DNA from: an uncultured Mycolicibacterium sp.
GTDB taxonomy: Bacteria; Actinomycetota; Actinomycetes; Mycobacteriales; Mycobacteriaceae
Length of the DNA: 28,614 nucleotides
Reading direction: 5' to 3'
Assembly: GCF_937941905.1 (NCBI RefSeq)
Contig: NZ_CALDGS010000083.1
Location: forward strand, 1 to 28,614
In this document: positions 21,781 to 28,614 of the stretch, piece by piece
Numbering within the stretch: position 1 is the first letter of the stretch
Layout: each line of letters starts with the position of its first letter
Position numbers and translations under genes: made by a program
The notes under the pieces: model-generated
What the model saw: only the letters and a program-made list of their open reading frames with translations
What the model was told of the DNA's origin: nothing
The model's database searches: none

Positions 21781-22755
21781 CTACTTCAGGGCGGCCCCGA
21801 TCTCGGCGGCCGCCTCGGCGCCGTAGGCGTCCCCGATCCGGGTCAGCGCCTCGTCGCGGTCCCAGGTCCACTCCTGCGGCCCCGGGGCCTCGAGCACCAG
21901 GGTGGCCACCATCGAGGCGAGCTCGGCCGAGCGCTGCAGGCTCAGCCCGGCGGCCCGGCCGGTGAGGAACCCGGCGCGGAACGCGTCGCCGATACCGGTG
22001 GGGTCGGTGCGCTGCTTCTCCGGCACCACGTCGACGTGCACGAGGGTGCCGTCGGAGCCGACGATGTCCACACCGCGCTCCCCCAGCGTGGTCACCCGCA
22101 GCCCGATCTGGCGCATCACCTGCACCTCGCTCAGGCCGGACTTCTGCAGCAGCAGGTCCCACTCGTAGTCGTTGGTGAACAGGTAGGTCGCCCCGCCGAT
22201 GAGCCGGCGGATCTCCTCGCCGTTCAGCCGGGCCAGCTGCTGGGACGGGTCGGCGGCGAAGGCCAGGCCGAGCTCGCGGCACTCCTCGGTGTGCCGGAAC
22301 ATCGCCTCCGGGTCGTTGGCCCCGACGATCACCAGCTCCGGGGTGCCGATGCGGGCCACCACGTCGGCCAGCCGGATGTTGCGGGCCTCGCTCATCGCGC
22401 CCGGGTAGAACGACGCGATCTGGGCCATGTCGTCGTCGGTGGTGCACACGAACCGCGCGGTGTAGGCGGTCTCGGAGATGAGCACGCTGTCGCAGTCCAC
22501 ACCGACGCCCTCCAGCCAGCGCCGGTACTCGCCGAAGTCCCGGCCGGCCGCGCCGACCAGGGCGACGTCACCGCCGAGCCGGCCGATGGCGAAGGCCATG
22601 TTGCCGGCGACCCCGCCGCGGTGCACCACCAGATCGTCGACCAGGAAGCTCAGCGACACCTTCTGCAGGTGTTCGGGCAGCAGCTGCTCGGAGAACTTCC
22701 CGGGGAAGCGCATGAGATGGTCGGTGGCAATCGAGCCGGTCACCGCGATGGTCAC
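21781..22755 (-). CDS. adoK: adenosine kinase (PfkB family)
   Basis: This 324-residue ribokinase/PfkB-family enzyme phosphorylates adenosine to AMP in purine salvage; the M. tuberculosis counterpart Rv2202c, formerly cbhK, was shown to be a bacterial-type adenosine kinase. Seen: the N-terminal signature GGVAGNMAFAIGRLG (about 47-61) and the C-terminal DPTGIGDAFRAGFL with catalytic D257. The N-terminus VTIAVTGSIATDHLMRFPG is near identical to the M. tuberculosis protein as I recall it. GTG 22755 has AAGGAAG upstream. It is a single-gene unit, divergent from a membrane-protein gene and convergent with asnB. Confidence 0.92.
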   Translation of the reverse strand: MTIAVTGSIATDHLMRFPGKFSEQLLPEHLQKVSLSFLVDDLVVHRGGVAGNMAFAIGRLGGDVALVGAAGRDFGEYRRWLEGVGVDCDSVLISETAYTARFVCTTDDDMAQIASFYPGAMSEARNIRLADVVARIGTPELVIVGANDPEAMFRHTEECRELGLAFAADPSQQLARLNGEEIRRLIGGATYLFTNDYEWDLLLQKSGLSEVQVMRQIGLRVTTLGERGVDIVGSDGTLVHVDVVPEKQRTDPTGIGDAFRAGFLTGRAAGLSLQRSAELASMVATLVLEAPGPQEWTWDRDEALTRIGDAYGAEAAAEIGAALK

Positions 22756-22805
22756 GAAGGGTCTTCCTTTGGTTCGTGGGGTTTTGTGCGAACGTCCAAG
22801 CGGAG

Positions 22806-22811
22806 AGCTTA
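22806..22811 (-). promoter_or_regulatory. -10 element of adoK
   Basis: TAAGCT on the minus strand fits TAnnnT and gives a predicted leader of about 44 bases, which carries the AAGGAAG ribosome binding site. No clear -35 is visible. Confidence 0.4.
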
Positions 22812-22848
22812 CGCAGCCGCAGCTCCGGGCTGCGCGCCGTCCGTGCGC

Positions 22849-22854
22849 TAACCT
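22849..22854 (+). promoter_or_regulatory. -10 element of the Rv2203-like gene
   Basis: TAACCT fits TAnnnT. Transcription would start at about 22861, only three bases before an in-frame GTG at 22864 and about 65 bases before the TTG that has a Shine-Dalgarno. Confidence 0.4.
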
Positions 22855-22926
22855 GCGTTACAAGTGCCCGCCCGGTCACCGTCGACAGCCCCGTCTCCGT
22901 CACACCACGCTCGGGGGAGCAAACCT

Positions 22927-23556
22927 TTGGCTGGTCCGTACCCGTACCCCGACCCGTTCCCGCCCCAGCCGCCGGCCACGGCGTACCCGGATCCGGGGCT
23001 GCCCGGCTACCCGGGGCCGCTACCGCCGCCGGTGACCTACCCGCGCCGGCGCCGCCGCACGGTGATCGCCGCGGTGCTCGGTGTGCTGGCGGTGCTCGTC
23101 GGTGCGGGCGTGGCGGCCGTGCTGGCGACCCGGGGCGACTCCGGCCCGGCCGCACCGGCGACGACGGGCGGGCTGACCGAGGCGGCGGCCCGCGCCGCGA
23201 TCCAGGAGTACCTCGACGCGCTCGCCGACGGCGACCGGGAGACGGTGGCCCGGCACACGCTGTGCGGGCTCGCCGACGCGGTCCGGGACCACAGCTCGGA
23301 CCTGGAGGTGGCCGAGCTGAACAGCGACGCGTTCCGCAAGCAGTTCCGGCGGGCCGAGGTGACCTCGATCGACAAGATCGTGCGGTGGTCGCAGTACCAG
23401 GCGCAGGCGCTGTTCACCATGCGCACACAGCCGTCGGCCGGGACGCGCAACCGCGCCCCGGCCGACGACGAGATCCAGGGGGTGGCGCAGCTGCAACTCG
23501 CCGACAACCAGGTGCTGGTGTGCAACTACGTGCTACGCACCGACGGGGAGTTCTGA
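22927..23556 (+). CDS. Rv0361/Rv2203-family single-pass membrane protein
   Basis: This 209-residue protein has unknown function. Seen: a Pro/Tyr-rich cytosolic N-terminus (AGPYPYPDPFPPQPP), an Arg-rich stop (PRRRRRT), one transmembrane helix at about residues 43-63 and an extracytoplasmic alpha+beta domain (about 75-209), with two cysteines and the segment EYLDALADGDRETVARH typical of small NTF2-like or DUF4878-type domains. I chose TTG 22927 because GGGGGAG precedes it by eight bases. GTG 22864 in the same frame gives 230 residues and is a real alternative because it lies next to a predicted transcription start. The family label is from memory of mycobacterial annotation. Confidence 0.8.
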   Translation: MAGPYPYPDPFPPQPPATAYPDPGLPGYPGPLPPPVTYPRRRRRTVIAAVLGVLAVLVGAGVAAVLATRGDSGPAAPATTGGLTEAAARAAIQEYLDALADGDRETVARHTLCGLADAVRDHSSDLEVAELNSDAFRKQFRRAEVTSIDKIVRWSQYQAQALFTMRTQPSAGTRNRAPADDEIQGVAQLQLADNQVLVCNYVLRTDGEF

Positions 23557-23579
23557 GCCGCGCCGGTCAGGCGGGCCTC
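23555..23579. terminator. possible bidirectional terminator
   Basis: GAGCCGCGCC and GGCGGGCCTC pair at 8 of 10 positions around a 5-base loop, and the hairpin spans both convergent stop codons. The stem is imperfect and has no T tract. Confidence 0.3.
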
Positions 23580-23937
23580 AGTTGAACGAGTCCCCGCACG
23601 CGCACGAGCCGGTGGCGTTCGGGTTGTCGATGGTGAAGCCCTGCTTCTCGATGGTGTCGACGAAGTCGATGGTCGCGCCCTCCAGGTACGGCGCGCTCAT
23701 CCGGTCGACGGTGAGGGTGACGCCGTTGAACTCGCGGGTGAGATCCCCGTCGAGGGTGCGGTCGTCGAAGAACAGGTTGTAGCGCAGGCCGGCGCAGCCA
23801 CCCGGCTGCACCGCGATGCGCAGCGCCAGGTCGTCCCGGCCCTCCTGCTCCAGCAGCGCCTTGGCCTTCGCGGCGGCGGCGTCGGTCAGGATCACGCCGT
23901 GCGTCCCGGTGCTGGTCGCCTGATCCGAAACAGTCAT
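23578..23937 (-). CDS. erpA: iron-sulfur cluster insertion protein, HesB/IscA/ErpA family
   Basis: This 119-residue A-type carrier delivers Fe-S clusters to apoproteins. Seen: the three conserved cysteines of the family, C48 in PGGCAGL and C112/C114 in GSCACGDSF at the C-terminus. ATG 23937 is preceded by GGGGAGAG. The length and the spacing of the cysteines are typical. It lies 90 bp downstream of the glycerate kinase gene on the same strand, so readthrough is possible, although I cannot identify its own promoter. Nearby Fe-S clients include the Rieske protein, but a functional link is only a guess. Choosing between ErpA and IscA from sequence alone is uncertain; ErpA is the usual annotation for Rv2204c. 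Confidence 0.92.
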   Translation of the reverse strand: MTVSDQATSTGTHGVILTDAAAAKAKALLEQEGRDDLALRIAVQPGGCAGLRYNLFFDDRTLDGDLTREFNGVTLTVDRMSAPYLEGATIDFVDTIEKQGFTIDNPNATGSCACGDSFN

Positions 23938-24027
23938 TGCTCTCCCCTAGTGATGTGCGTGTGTGGGCACCGGCCGGCCGCTCTCCGGCTCACCTGTCCA
24001 ACGGTACATCGTCGCCGGACTATTCCG

Positions 24028-25116
24028 TCATCGCACGAGGCTGTGCGACAGACCCGCCGCGGTGCGTTCGGCCAGCCCGGCCAGCTGGTGGGCGGCGTCG
24101 TCGATGGCGCGCCGCACCGACCCGGCGTACTCGGCCACCGAGTGGGCGGCCGCGATCCCGGCCGCCCGCAGCGCGGCCGGGTCCAGCGTCACCTGCCCGG
24201 CCAGCACGATCACCCGGGCGCCGCGGTCGGCGGCCGCCCGGGCCAACGCGCTGACCACCTTGCCGTGCAGCGACTGGTCGTCGAAGCGGCCCTCCCCGGT
24301 GATGACGAGGTCGGCGGCGGCGACGGTGGCGGCCAGCCGGGTGTGCTCGGCGACGACCGCCGCCCCGGAGGCCCGACGCGCCCCGAGTGCGAGCAGCCCG
24401 GCGCCGAGCCCGCCCGCCGCCCCGGCGCCGGGCTCGGCGGTGATGTCGCGGCCGGCGAGGGCGTTGAGCTGTTCGGCCCACTCGGCCAGCCGCGCCTCGA
24501 GCACGGCGACGGTGGCCGGGTCGGCCCCCTTCTGCGGGCCGAACACCCGGGCCGCGCCGTGCTCGCCGAGCAGCGGGTGCTCGACGTCGGTGGCGGCGAT
24601 CACTTCGACCCCGGCGAGCTTCGCCCGGGCGGCCGCCGGCCCGCCGAGGGCCTCGATCATGCCGCGGCCGCCGTCGGTACAGCAGCTGCCGCCCAGCCCG
24701 ACCACGATGCGCCGGGCCCCGGCGGCCAGCGCGGCGTCGATGAGCTGGCCCACCCCCCGGGTGTGCGCGTTCAGCGCGGTCCGCACCGTGGGCGGGCCGT
24801 CCAGCAGTGCCAGCCCGCAGGCCTGGGCGCACTCCAGGTAGGCGGTGGGCGGGTCGGCGGCCGGGTCGAACACCCACTCGGCGCGCACCTCGTCGGCCAG
24901 CGGGCCGCTGACGGTGCTGCCGCGCAGCTCGCCGAGCCGGGTGGCCAGCACGTCGACGAAGCCCGGGCCGCCGTCGGACTGCGGCGCCAGGGTGACCTCG
25001 TCGTCGGGCCGGGCCCGCTGCCAGCCCACGGCGATGGCCTGGGCCGCCTCCACCGCGGTGAGCGTGTCTCCGAAACAGTCGGGGGCGACGAGCACCCGCA
25101 GCCGCGCGTCCGCCAT
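24028..25116 (-). CDS. glycerate kinase (type 1, GlxK/GarK family)
   Basis: This 362-residue cytosolic kinase is predicted to convert D-glycerate to a phosphoglycerate. Seen: the opening VLVAPDCFGDTLTAVEAA, the motif SDGGPGFVDVL, the Gly-rich GLGGSCCTDGGRG (commonly GGSATNDGG in the family, so the Cys-Cys-Thr is a variation), and ITGEGRFDDQSLHGK, the conserved family signature. ATG 25116 is preceded by TAGTCT six bases upstream, so the mRNA is probably leaderless, although GCAGGG could act as a weak ribosome binding site. No glyoxylate or glycerate catabolic genes are adjacent. It is divergent from the DUF3043 gene. The M. tuberculosis equivalent Rv2205c is usually called conserved hypothetical. 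Confidence 0.9.
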   Translation of the reverse strand: MADARLRVLVAPDCFGDTLTAVEAAQAIAVGWQRARPDDEVTLAPQSDGGPGFVDVLATRLGELRGSTVSGPLADEVRAEWVFDPAADPPTAYLECAQACGLALLDGPPTVRTALNAHTRGVGQLIDAALAAGARRIVVGLGGSCCTDGGRGMIEALGGPAAARAKLAGVEVIAATDVEHPLLGEHGAARVFGPQKGADPATVAVLEARLAEWAEQLNALAGRDITAEPGAGAAGGLGAGLLALGARRASGAAVVAEHTRLAATVAAADLVITGEGRFDDQSLHGKVVSALARAAADRGARVIVLAGQVTLDPAALRAAGIAAAHSVAEYAGSVRRAIDDAAHQLAGLAERTAAGLSHSLVR

Positions 25117-25122
25117 CCCTGC

Positions 25123-25128
25123 AGACTA
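25123..25128 (-). promoter_or_regulatory. -10 element of the glycerate kinase gene (leaderless)
   Basis: TAGTCT on the minus strand fits TAnnnT and ends six bases before ATG 25116. No -35 is evident. Confidence 0.45.
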
Positions 25129-25192
25129 GGACCGCCCCGCACGGCCCGCATGCCGGGCCCGCCCGGGTTCCGCGCCGGCCCGGCGGCGGCAG

Positions 25193-25198
25193 TACCCT
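25193..25198 (+). promoter_or_regulatory. -10 element of the DUF3043-cobUTS unit (leaderless)
   Basis: TACCCT fits TAnnnT and ends six bases before GTG 25205, with no Shine-Dalgarno between them. It may drive the whole downstream cobUTS run. Confidence 0.45.
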
Positions 25199-25204
25199 GG
25201 CTGC

Positions 25205-25900
25205 GTGAACCTGCTGGGCCGCAAGAAGGACAACGCGCAGACCGAGGCCGCCGCCGGCGAGACCGCGGAGGCCACCACCGCATCCGCCGACGCCGCGCCC
25301 GCCGAGGGGCGCAAGCGCCGCGGCACCGCGCCGAAGGGCCGGCCCACCCCCAAGCGCAGCGAGGCCGAGCGGCGTCGGCGCGGCCCGGTCGCCCCGGCGC
25401 CGATGACCGCGGCCGAGGCGCGCCGGCGCCGCAAGGAGCTGCGCAAGACGATGACCAAGGAGGAGCGCAAGGCCGAGAAGCTGCGCCGCCGGGCGGAGCT
25501 GGCCGAGCAGCGGGAGCGGATGATGGCCGGCGAGGAGGCCTATCTGCTGCCCCGGGACAAGGGCCCGGTGCGCCGCTACGTCCGCGACATCGTCGACGCC
25601 CGGCGTAACGTGCTGGGGCTGTTCATGCCGGCCGCGCTGGCCCTGATCTTCATCATGCTGTCGGTGCCCTCGGTGGCGGTCCAGCAGGCGGTGTCGCCGG
25701 CCATGCTCGCGCTGATGCTGGTCATGCTGATCGACGCGTTCGTGCTGGGCCGCAAGGTGAACCGGATGGTGGCCCGCAAGTTCCCGAACACCGACGAAAC
25801 CGGTTGGCGGCTGGGCCTGTACGCCGCCAGCCGGGCCTCGCAGCTGCGCCGGATGCGGGCCCCGCGGCCGCAGGTCGAGCGCGGCGCCAAGATCGACTGA
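25205..25900 (+). CDS. DUF3043 family membrane protein (Rv2206-like)
   Basis: This 231-residue protein has unknown function. Its first 130 residues are highly charged, rich in Lys/Arg/Glu/Ala, probably helical and cytosolic (segments such as RRRKELRKTMTKEERKAEKL). Two membrane helices follow at about residues 137-158 and 168-184, and the tail is short and basic (FPNTDETGWRLGLYAASRA). That two-helix plus charged-arm layout is the DUF3043 pattern common in actinobacteria. GTG 25205 is chosen because TACCCT precedes it by six bases, implying a leaderless start. cobU starts 11 bp after the stop, so the two are probably co-transcribed, but there is no sign that DUF3043 takes part in cobalamin synthesis. 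Confidence 0.85.
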   Translation: MNLLGRKKDNAQTEAAAGETAEATTASADAAPAEGRKRRGTAPKGRPTPKRSEAERRRRGPVAPAPMTAAEARRRRKELRKTMTKEERKAEKLRRRAELAEQRERMMAGEEAYLLPRDKGPVRRYVRDIVDARRNVLGLFMPAALALIFIMLSVPSVAVQQAVSPAMLALMLVMLIDAFVLGRKVNRMVARKFPNTDETGWRLGLYAASRASQLRRMRAPRPQVERGAKID

Positions 25901-25911
25901 CCGGCGCGGCC

Positions 25912-26436
25912 ATGCGCATGCTGGTGCTCGGCGGGATCCGGTCGGGCAAGTCGGGCTGGGCCGAGGCCGCGCTGGCCCGCGCCGCCGGGGACGCGCCGGT
26001 GCGCTACCTGGCGACCGGCCCGGTGCCCGACGGGGACGACGACTGGGCCCGCCGGGTGGCCGCCCACCGCGACCGCCGGCCCGCGCACTGGCGGACCCGC
26101 GAGACCGCCGACGTCGTCGCCGAACTGTGCCGCGACCGGCACACCGCCACGCTGGTCGACGACCTCGGCGGTTGGCTGACCGCCGCACTGGACCGTCGGG
26201 ACGGCTGGTCGGGCGGGTCGGTGCGGGACGAGGTGGACGCGCTGGCCGAGGCGGTGGCCGGGTTCGCCGGGCCGCTGGCGCTGGTGAGCCCGGAGGTGGG
26301 GCTGACGGTGGTGCCGGCCACCGTGGCCGGCCGACGGTTCGCCGACGAACTGGGATCGCTGAATCAACGGCTGGCCGCGCTGTGCGACCGGGTGGTGCTG
26401 GTGGTGGCCGGGCAGCCGATCGAGGTCAAGGGGTGA
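25912..26436 (+). CDS. cobU: bifunctional adenosylcobinamide kinase / adenosylcobinamide-phosphate guanylyltransferase
   Basis: CobU phosphorylates adenosylcobinamide and then attaches GMP to give adenosyl-GDP-cobinamide. The 174 residues begin with the P-loop GGIRSGKS (residues 7-14); AHRDRRPAHWRTRE carries the histidine expected to become guanylylated, and TLVDDLGGWLTAAL the conserved Asp pair. The C-terminus NQRLAALCDRVVLVVAG is typical. ATG 25912 and ATG 25918 are both possible; the first fits the family. No strong ribosome binding site is seen, so coupling to the upstream gene is likely. Its stop overlaps the cobT start (GTGA). In M. tuberculosis cobU is located elsewhere (Rv0254c), so this contiguous cobUTS is a difference from that species. 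Confidence 0.93.
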   Translation: MRMLVLGGIRSGKSGWAEAALARAAGDAPVRYLATGPVPDGDDDWARRVAAHRDRRPAHWRTRETADVVAELCRDRHTATLVDDLGGWLTAALDRRDGWSGGSVRDEVDALAEAVAGFAGPLALVSPEVGLTVVPATVAGRRFADELGSLNQRLAALCDRVVLVVAGQPIEVKG

Positions 26437-27482
26437 CGGTGCAGGAGTTCACACCGATCCGACCGCCCGACGCGGCGGCGGCGGCCGCGGCGCGGGCCCG
26501 GCAGGACCGGCTGACCAAGCCGCGCGGGTCGCTGGGCCGGCTCGAGGACCTGTCGGTGTGGGTGGCGGCCTGCCAGGGCGTCTGCCCGCCGCGGCAGTTC
26601 GCCCGGCCGCGGGTGGTGGTGTTCGCCGGCGACCACGGGGTGGCGCGCGCCGGGGTGTCGGCGTATCCGGCCGAGGTGACCGCGCAGATGGTGGCGAACA
26701 TCGCCGCCGGCGGCGCGGCGATCAACGTGCTGGCCGAGGCCGCGGGTGCGGGGGTCCGGGTGGTCGATGTCGCCGTCGACGTCGACGAGCCGCACAGCGC
26801 CGAGATCGGCGCCCACAAGGTGCGCCGCGGCAGCGGCAACATCGCCGAGCAGGACGCGATGACCCGGGCCGAGGCCCGGACCGCGATCGACGTCGGCCGG
26901 CGGATCGCCGACGAGGAGGTCGACGCCGGGGCGGACCTGCTCATCGCCGGCGACATGGGCATCGGAAACACCACGGCGGCAACAACACTGGTGGCCGCAC
27001 TGACGAGCCGGGAGCCGGTGGAGGTGGTCGGCCGGGGCACCGGCATCGACGATGCGGGCTGGTGCCGCAAAACCGCCGCGGTGCGCGACGCGCTGTACCG
27101 GGCCCGCGCGGTGACCGCCGACCCGGTCGGGTTGCTGGCGGTGTGCGGTGGGCCGGATCTGGCCGCGATGGCCGGGTTCCTGGCGCAGGCCGCGGTGCGC
27201 CGCACCCCCGCTCTGCTGGACGGCATGGTGGTGACCGCCGCCGCGCTGGTGGCCGAGCGGCTGGCGCCGGGGGCGCGGCAGTGGTGGCAGGCCGGGCACC
27301 GCTCCACCGAACCCGCGCACGGCTTCGCGCTGCAGCGGCTGGAGCTCGAACCGATCGTGGAGTTGCGGATGCGGTTGGGCGAGGGCACCGGGGCGGCGGT
27401 GGCGCTGCCGGTGCTGCGTGCCGCGGTGGCCGCCCTGGCCGAGATGGCCACCTTCGACGAGGCCCACATCAGCGAGCCGTGA
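26433..27482 (+). CDS. cobT: nicotinate-nucleotide--dimethylbenzimidazole phosphoribosyltransferase
   Basis: CobT activates 5,6-dimethylbenzimidazole to alpha-ribazole phosphate for the lower ligand of cobalamin. The 349 residues carry SLGRLE, FAGDHGVARAGVS, the phosphate-binding GDMGIGNTT, and MRLGEGTGA with E317, the same number as the catalytic base of the Salmonella enzyme. GTG 26433 overlaps the cobU stop in a GTGA junction; GTG 26439 is a possible alternative. cobS overlaps the other end in the same way. No cobalamin riboswitch fits in these junctions. Confidence 0.96.
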   Translation: MTVQEFTPIRPPDAAAAAAARARQDRLTKPRGSLGRLEDLSVWVAACQGVCPPRQFARPRVVVFAGDHGVARAGVSAYPAEVTAQMVANIAAGGAAINVLAEAAGAGVRVVDVAVDVDEPHSAEIGAHKVRRGSGNIAEQDAMTRAEARTAIDVGRRIADEEVDAGADLLIAGDMGIGNTTAATTLVAALTSREPVEVVGRGTGIDDAGWCRKTAAVRDALYRARAVTADPVGLLAVCGGPDLAAMAGFLAQAAVRRTPALLDGMVVTAAALVAERLAPGARQWWQAGHRSTEPAHGFALQRLELEPIVELRMRLGEGTGAAVALPVLRAAVAALAEMATFDEAHISEP

Positions 27483-28204
27483 TCCGTTCACTCGCAGGCG
27501 CTTTCGCGTTCGGCACGGTGCTCCCGGTGCGGACCGGGGCGGTGCTGGGGCGCGGCACGGTGACCGCGCTGCCGCTGGTGGGTGCCGCGCTGGGCGCGAC
27601 GGCCGCGGCGGCGGCGCTGGCGGCCGGCTGGGCGTTCGGGCCCGGAAGCGCGCTATCCGGGCTGGCCGCGGTGGCGGTGCTGCTGCTGGGCACCCGCGGG
27701 CTGCACATCGACGGGTTCGCCGACACCGTCGACGCACTGGGCTGTTACGGCCCGCCGGAGCGCGCGCTGGCGGTGATGCGCGACGGCCGGGCCGGGCCGT
27801 TCGCGGTGGCCGCGGTGGTGGTGACGCTGGCCGCGCAGGCGCTGACGTTCGCGCAACTGTCGTTCGCCGCGGTGGTGGTGGCGGTGACGGCCGGCCGGGT
27901 CGGGGTGGTGCTGGCCTGCCGCCGCGGGGTGCCCGCGGCGGCCGGCAGCAGCCTGGGTTCGGCGGTGGCCGGCACCCAGCCGGTCCCGGTCGCGGCGGCC
28001 TGGGTGCTCGCGCTGGCCGCCGCGGCGGTGTTCGCCGGGTCGCGCCCGTGGCAGGGCCCGCTGGTGGTGCTGGTGGCGCTGGGCGCGACCGCGCTGGCGC
28101 TGGCGCACTGCGTGCGCCGCTTCGGCGGCGTCACCGGGGACGTGCTGGGCGCGGCGGTGGAGTTCACCACCACGCTGACCGCGCTCGGGTTCGCCGTGCG
28201 CTAG
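27479..28204 (+). CDS. cobS: adenosylcobinamide-GDP ribazoletransferase (cobalamin synthase)
   Basis: CobS joins adenosyl-GDP-cobinamide and alpha-ribazole (phosphate) to complete cobalamin, in the membrane. The 241-residue protein is almost wholly hydrophobic, with six or more predicted helices. It has the conserved acidic motif GLHIDGFADTVDALG (D78, D82, D85) that binds magnesium, and a conserved GGVTGD segment near the C-terminus. GTG 27479 overlaps the cobT stop (GTGA). Its TAG stop overlaps the convergent ilvE stop within CTAG. The M. tuberculosis gene next in line, Rv2209, is absent here. Confidence 0.95.
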   Translation: MIRSLAGAFAFGTVLPVRTGAVLGRGTVTALPLVGAALGATAAAAALAAGWAFGPGSALSGLAAVAVLLLGTRGLHIDGFADTVDALGCYGPPERALAVMRDGRAGPFAVAAVVVTLAAQALTFAQLSFAAVVVAVTAGRVGVVLACRRGVPAAAGSSLGSAVAGTQPVPVAAAWVLALAAAAVFAGSRPWQGPLVVLVALGATALALAHCVRRFGGVTGDVLGAAVEFTTTLTALGFAVR

Positions 28205-28614
28205 TTCAGCCGGGTCATCCAGCCGTGGGTGTCGGCGAAGGTGCCGCGCTGGATGCCGGTCAGGGTGTCGCGCAGCGCCATGGTGATCTCACCGGGGGTG
28301 CCGTCGCCGATGGTGAACTCGCCGTCGGCGTACTTGACCCGGCCGACCGGGGTGATGACCGCGGCGGTGCCGCAGGCGAACACCTCGGTGATCTCGCCGG
28401 CGGCCACCTTCTTCTGCCACTCGTCGATGTCGATCTTGCGTTCCTCGACGGCGAACCCGGCGTCGGCGGCCAGTTGCAGCAGCGAGTCCCGGGTGACCCC
28501 GGGCAGGATCGAGCCGGACAGCTCCGGGGTGACCAGCCGCGCCGACGCGCCGCTGCCGAACACGAAGAACAGGTTCATGCCGCCCATCTCCTCGACGTAG
28601 CGGCGTTCGGCGGC
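28201..28614 (-). CDS. ilvE: branched-chain amino-acid aminotransferase, C-terminal part
   Basis: This is the last 137 residues of a PLP-dependent class IV aminotransferase that transaminates branched-chain amino acids; the start lies beyond the window edge. Seen: YVEEMGGMNLFFVFG, SGSILPGVTRDSLL and the cofactor-region EVFACGTAAVITPVG, all characteristic of IlvE. The reading frame is intact to the edge of the window. Its TAG stop (28203-28201) overlaps the cobS stop by sharing CTAG. Confidence 0.95.
   Translation of the reverse strand, partial: AAERRYVEEMGGMNLFFVFGSGASARLVTPELSGSILPGVTRDSLLQLAADAGFAVEERKIDIDEWQKKVAAGEITEVFACGTAAVITPVGRVKYADGEFTIGDGTPGEITMALRDTLTGIQRGTFADTHGWMTRLN

Noticed and set aside
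25901..25911. cobalamin riboswitch before cobU
   Set aside because: Only 11 bp separate the DUF3043 stop from cobU, and no B12-box-like sequence is visible before 25205.
24020..26188. 722-codon minus-strand open frame spanning three genes
   Set aside because: It crosses the glycerate kinase, DUF3043 and cobU genes. Composition is Arg/Gly/Ala repeats and no family is recognisable.

Overview
The window is chromosomal DNA from a high-GC actinobacterium, almost certainly a member of the Mycobacteriaceae (probably a nontuberculous, Mycolicibacterium-like species). Gene order follows the M. tuberculosis Rv2182c-Rv2210c segment almost gene for gene (recalled, not searched). Diagnostic members are MmpS3, PimB', the actinobacterial ctaE-qcrCAB cluster with a di-heme QcrC, and CtaF. 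I see no insertion sequence, prophage, CRISPR array, tRNA or rRNA. This is conserved core chromosome, so any novelty lies in intergenic elements, unusual starts and poorly characterised conserved genes.

Layout: (1) 2-3343, minus strand: a lipid-handling operon of two SRPBCC proteins, an ArsA/GET3-like ATPase, a small cysteine-containing protein and a PlsC-family acyltransferase. (2) 3451-5250, plus: FadD15 acyl-CoA ligase. (3) 5269-8339, minus: a cell-envelope operon of NlpC/P60 hydrolase, a predicted exported HExxH metallopeptidase and the mannosyltransferase PimB'. (4) 8502-8729, minus: a 75-residue four-cysteine protein; 8841-10712, plus: an exonuclease/GIY-YIG nuclease fusion whose 3' end runs antisense into trpD (10587-11669, minus). 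(5) 11738-16072, plus: ctaE-qcrC-qcrA-qcrB. (6) 16073-16527: the only long noncoding spacer, with two hairpin terminators and a pair of about 72-bp structured direct repeats. (7) 16528-19719, minus: ctaC, ctaF, mmpS3 and a DUF2561 membrane protein. (8) 19852-25116: asnB (+), adenosine kinase (-), a membrane protein (+), an ErpA-type Fe-S carrier (-) and a glycerate kinase (-). (9) 25205-28204, plus: a DUF3043 protein, then cobU-cobT-cobS, overlapping the 3' end of ilvE (minus, cut by the window end).

How the genes work together: regions 5 and 7 supply the cytochrome bcc complex and subunits II, III and IV of the aa3 oxidase, which form the mycobacterial III2IV2 respiratory supercomplex. Regions 1 to 3 serve phospholipid, fatty-acid, PIM and peptidoglycan metabolism. 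cobUTS encodes nucleotide-loop assembly of cobalamin. trpD, asnB and ilvE are amino-acid genes.

A recurring regulatory theme is a -10-like hexamer 6-7 bases before a start codon with no clear Shine-Dalgarno. It predicts leaderless transcripts for the nuclease fusion gene, trpD, ctaE, asnB, the glycerate kinase and the DUF3043 gene. The items most worth checking are the 16248-16425 repeats, the ArsA-like gene whose Walker A motif lies upstream of every canonical start codon, the predicted secreted metallopeptidase, and the four-cysteine protein.
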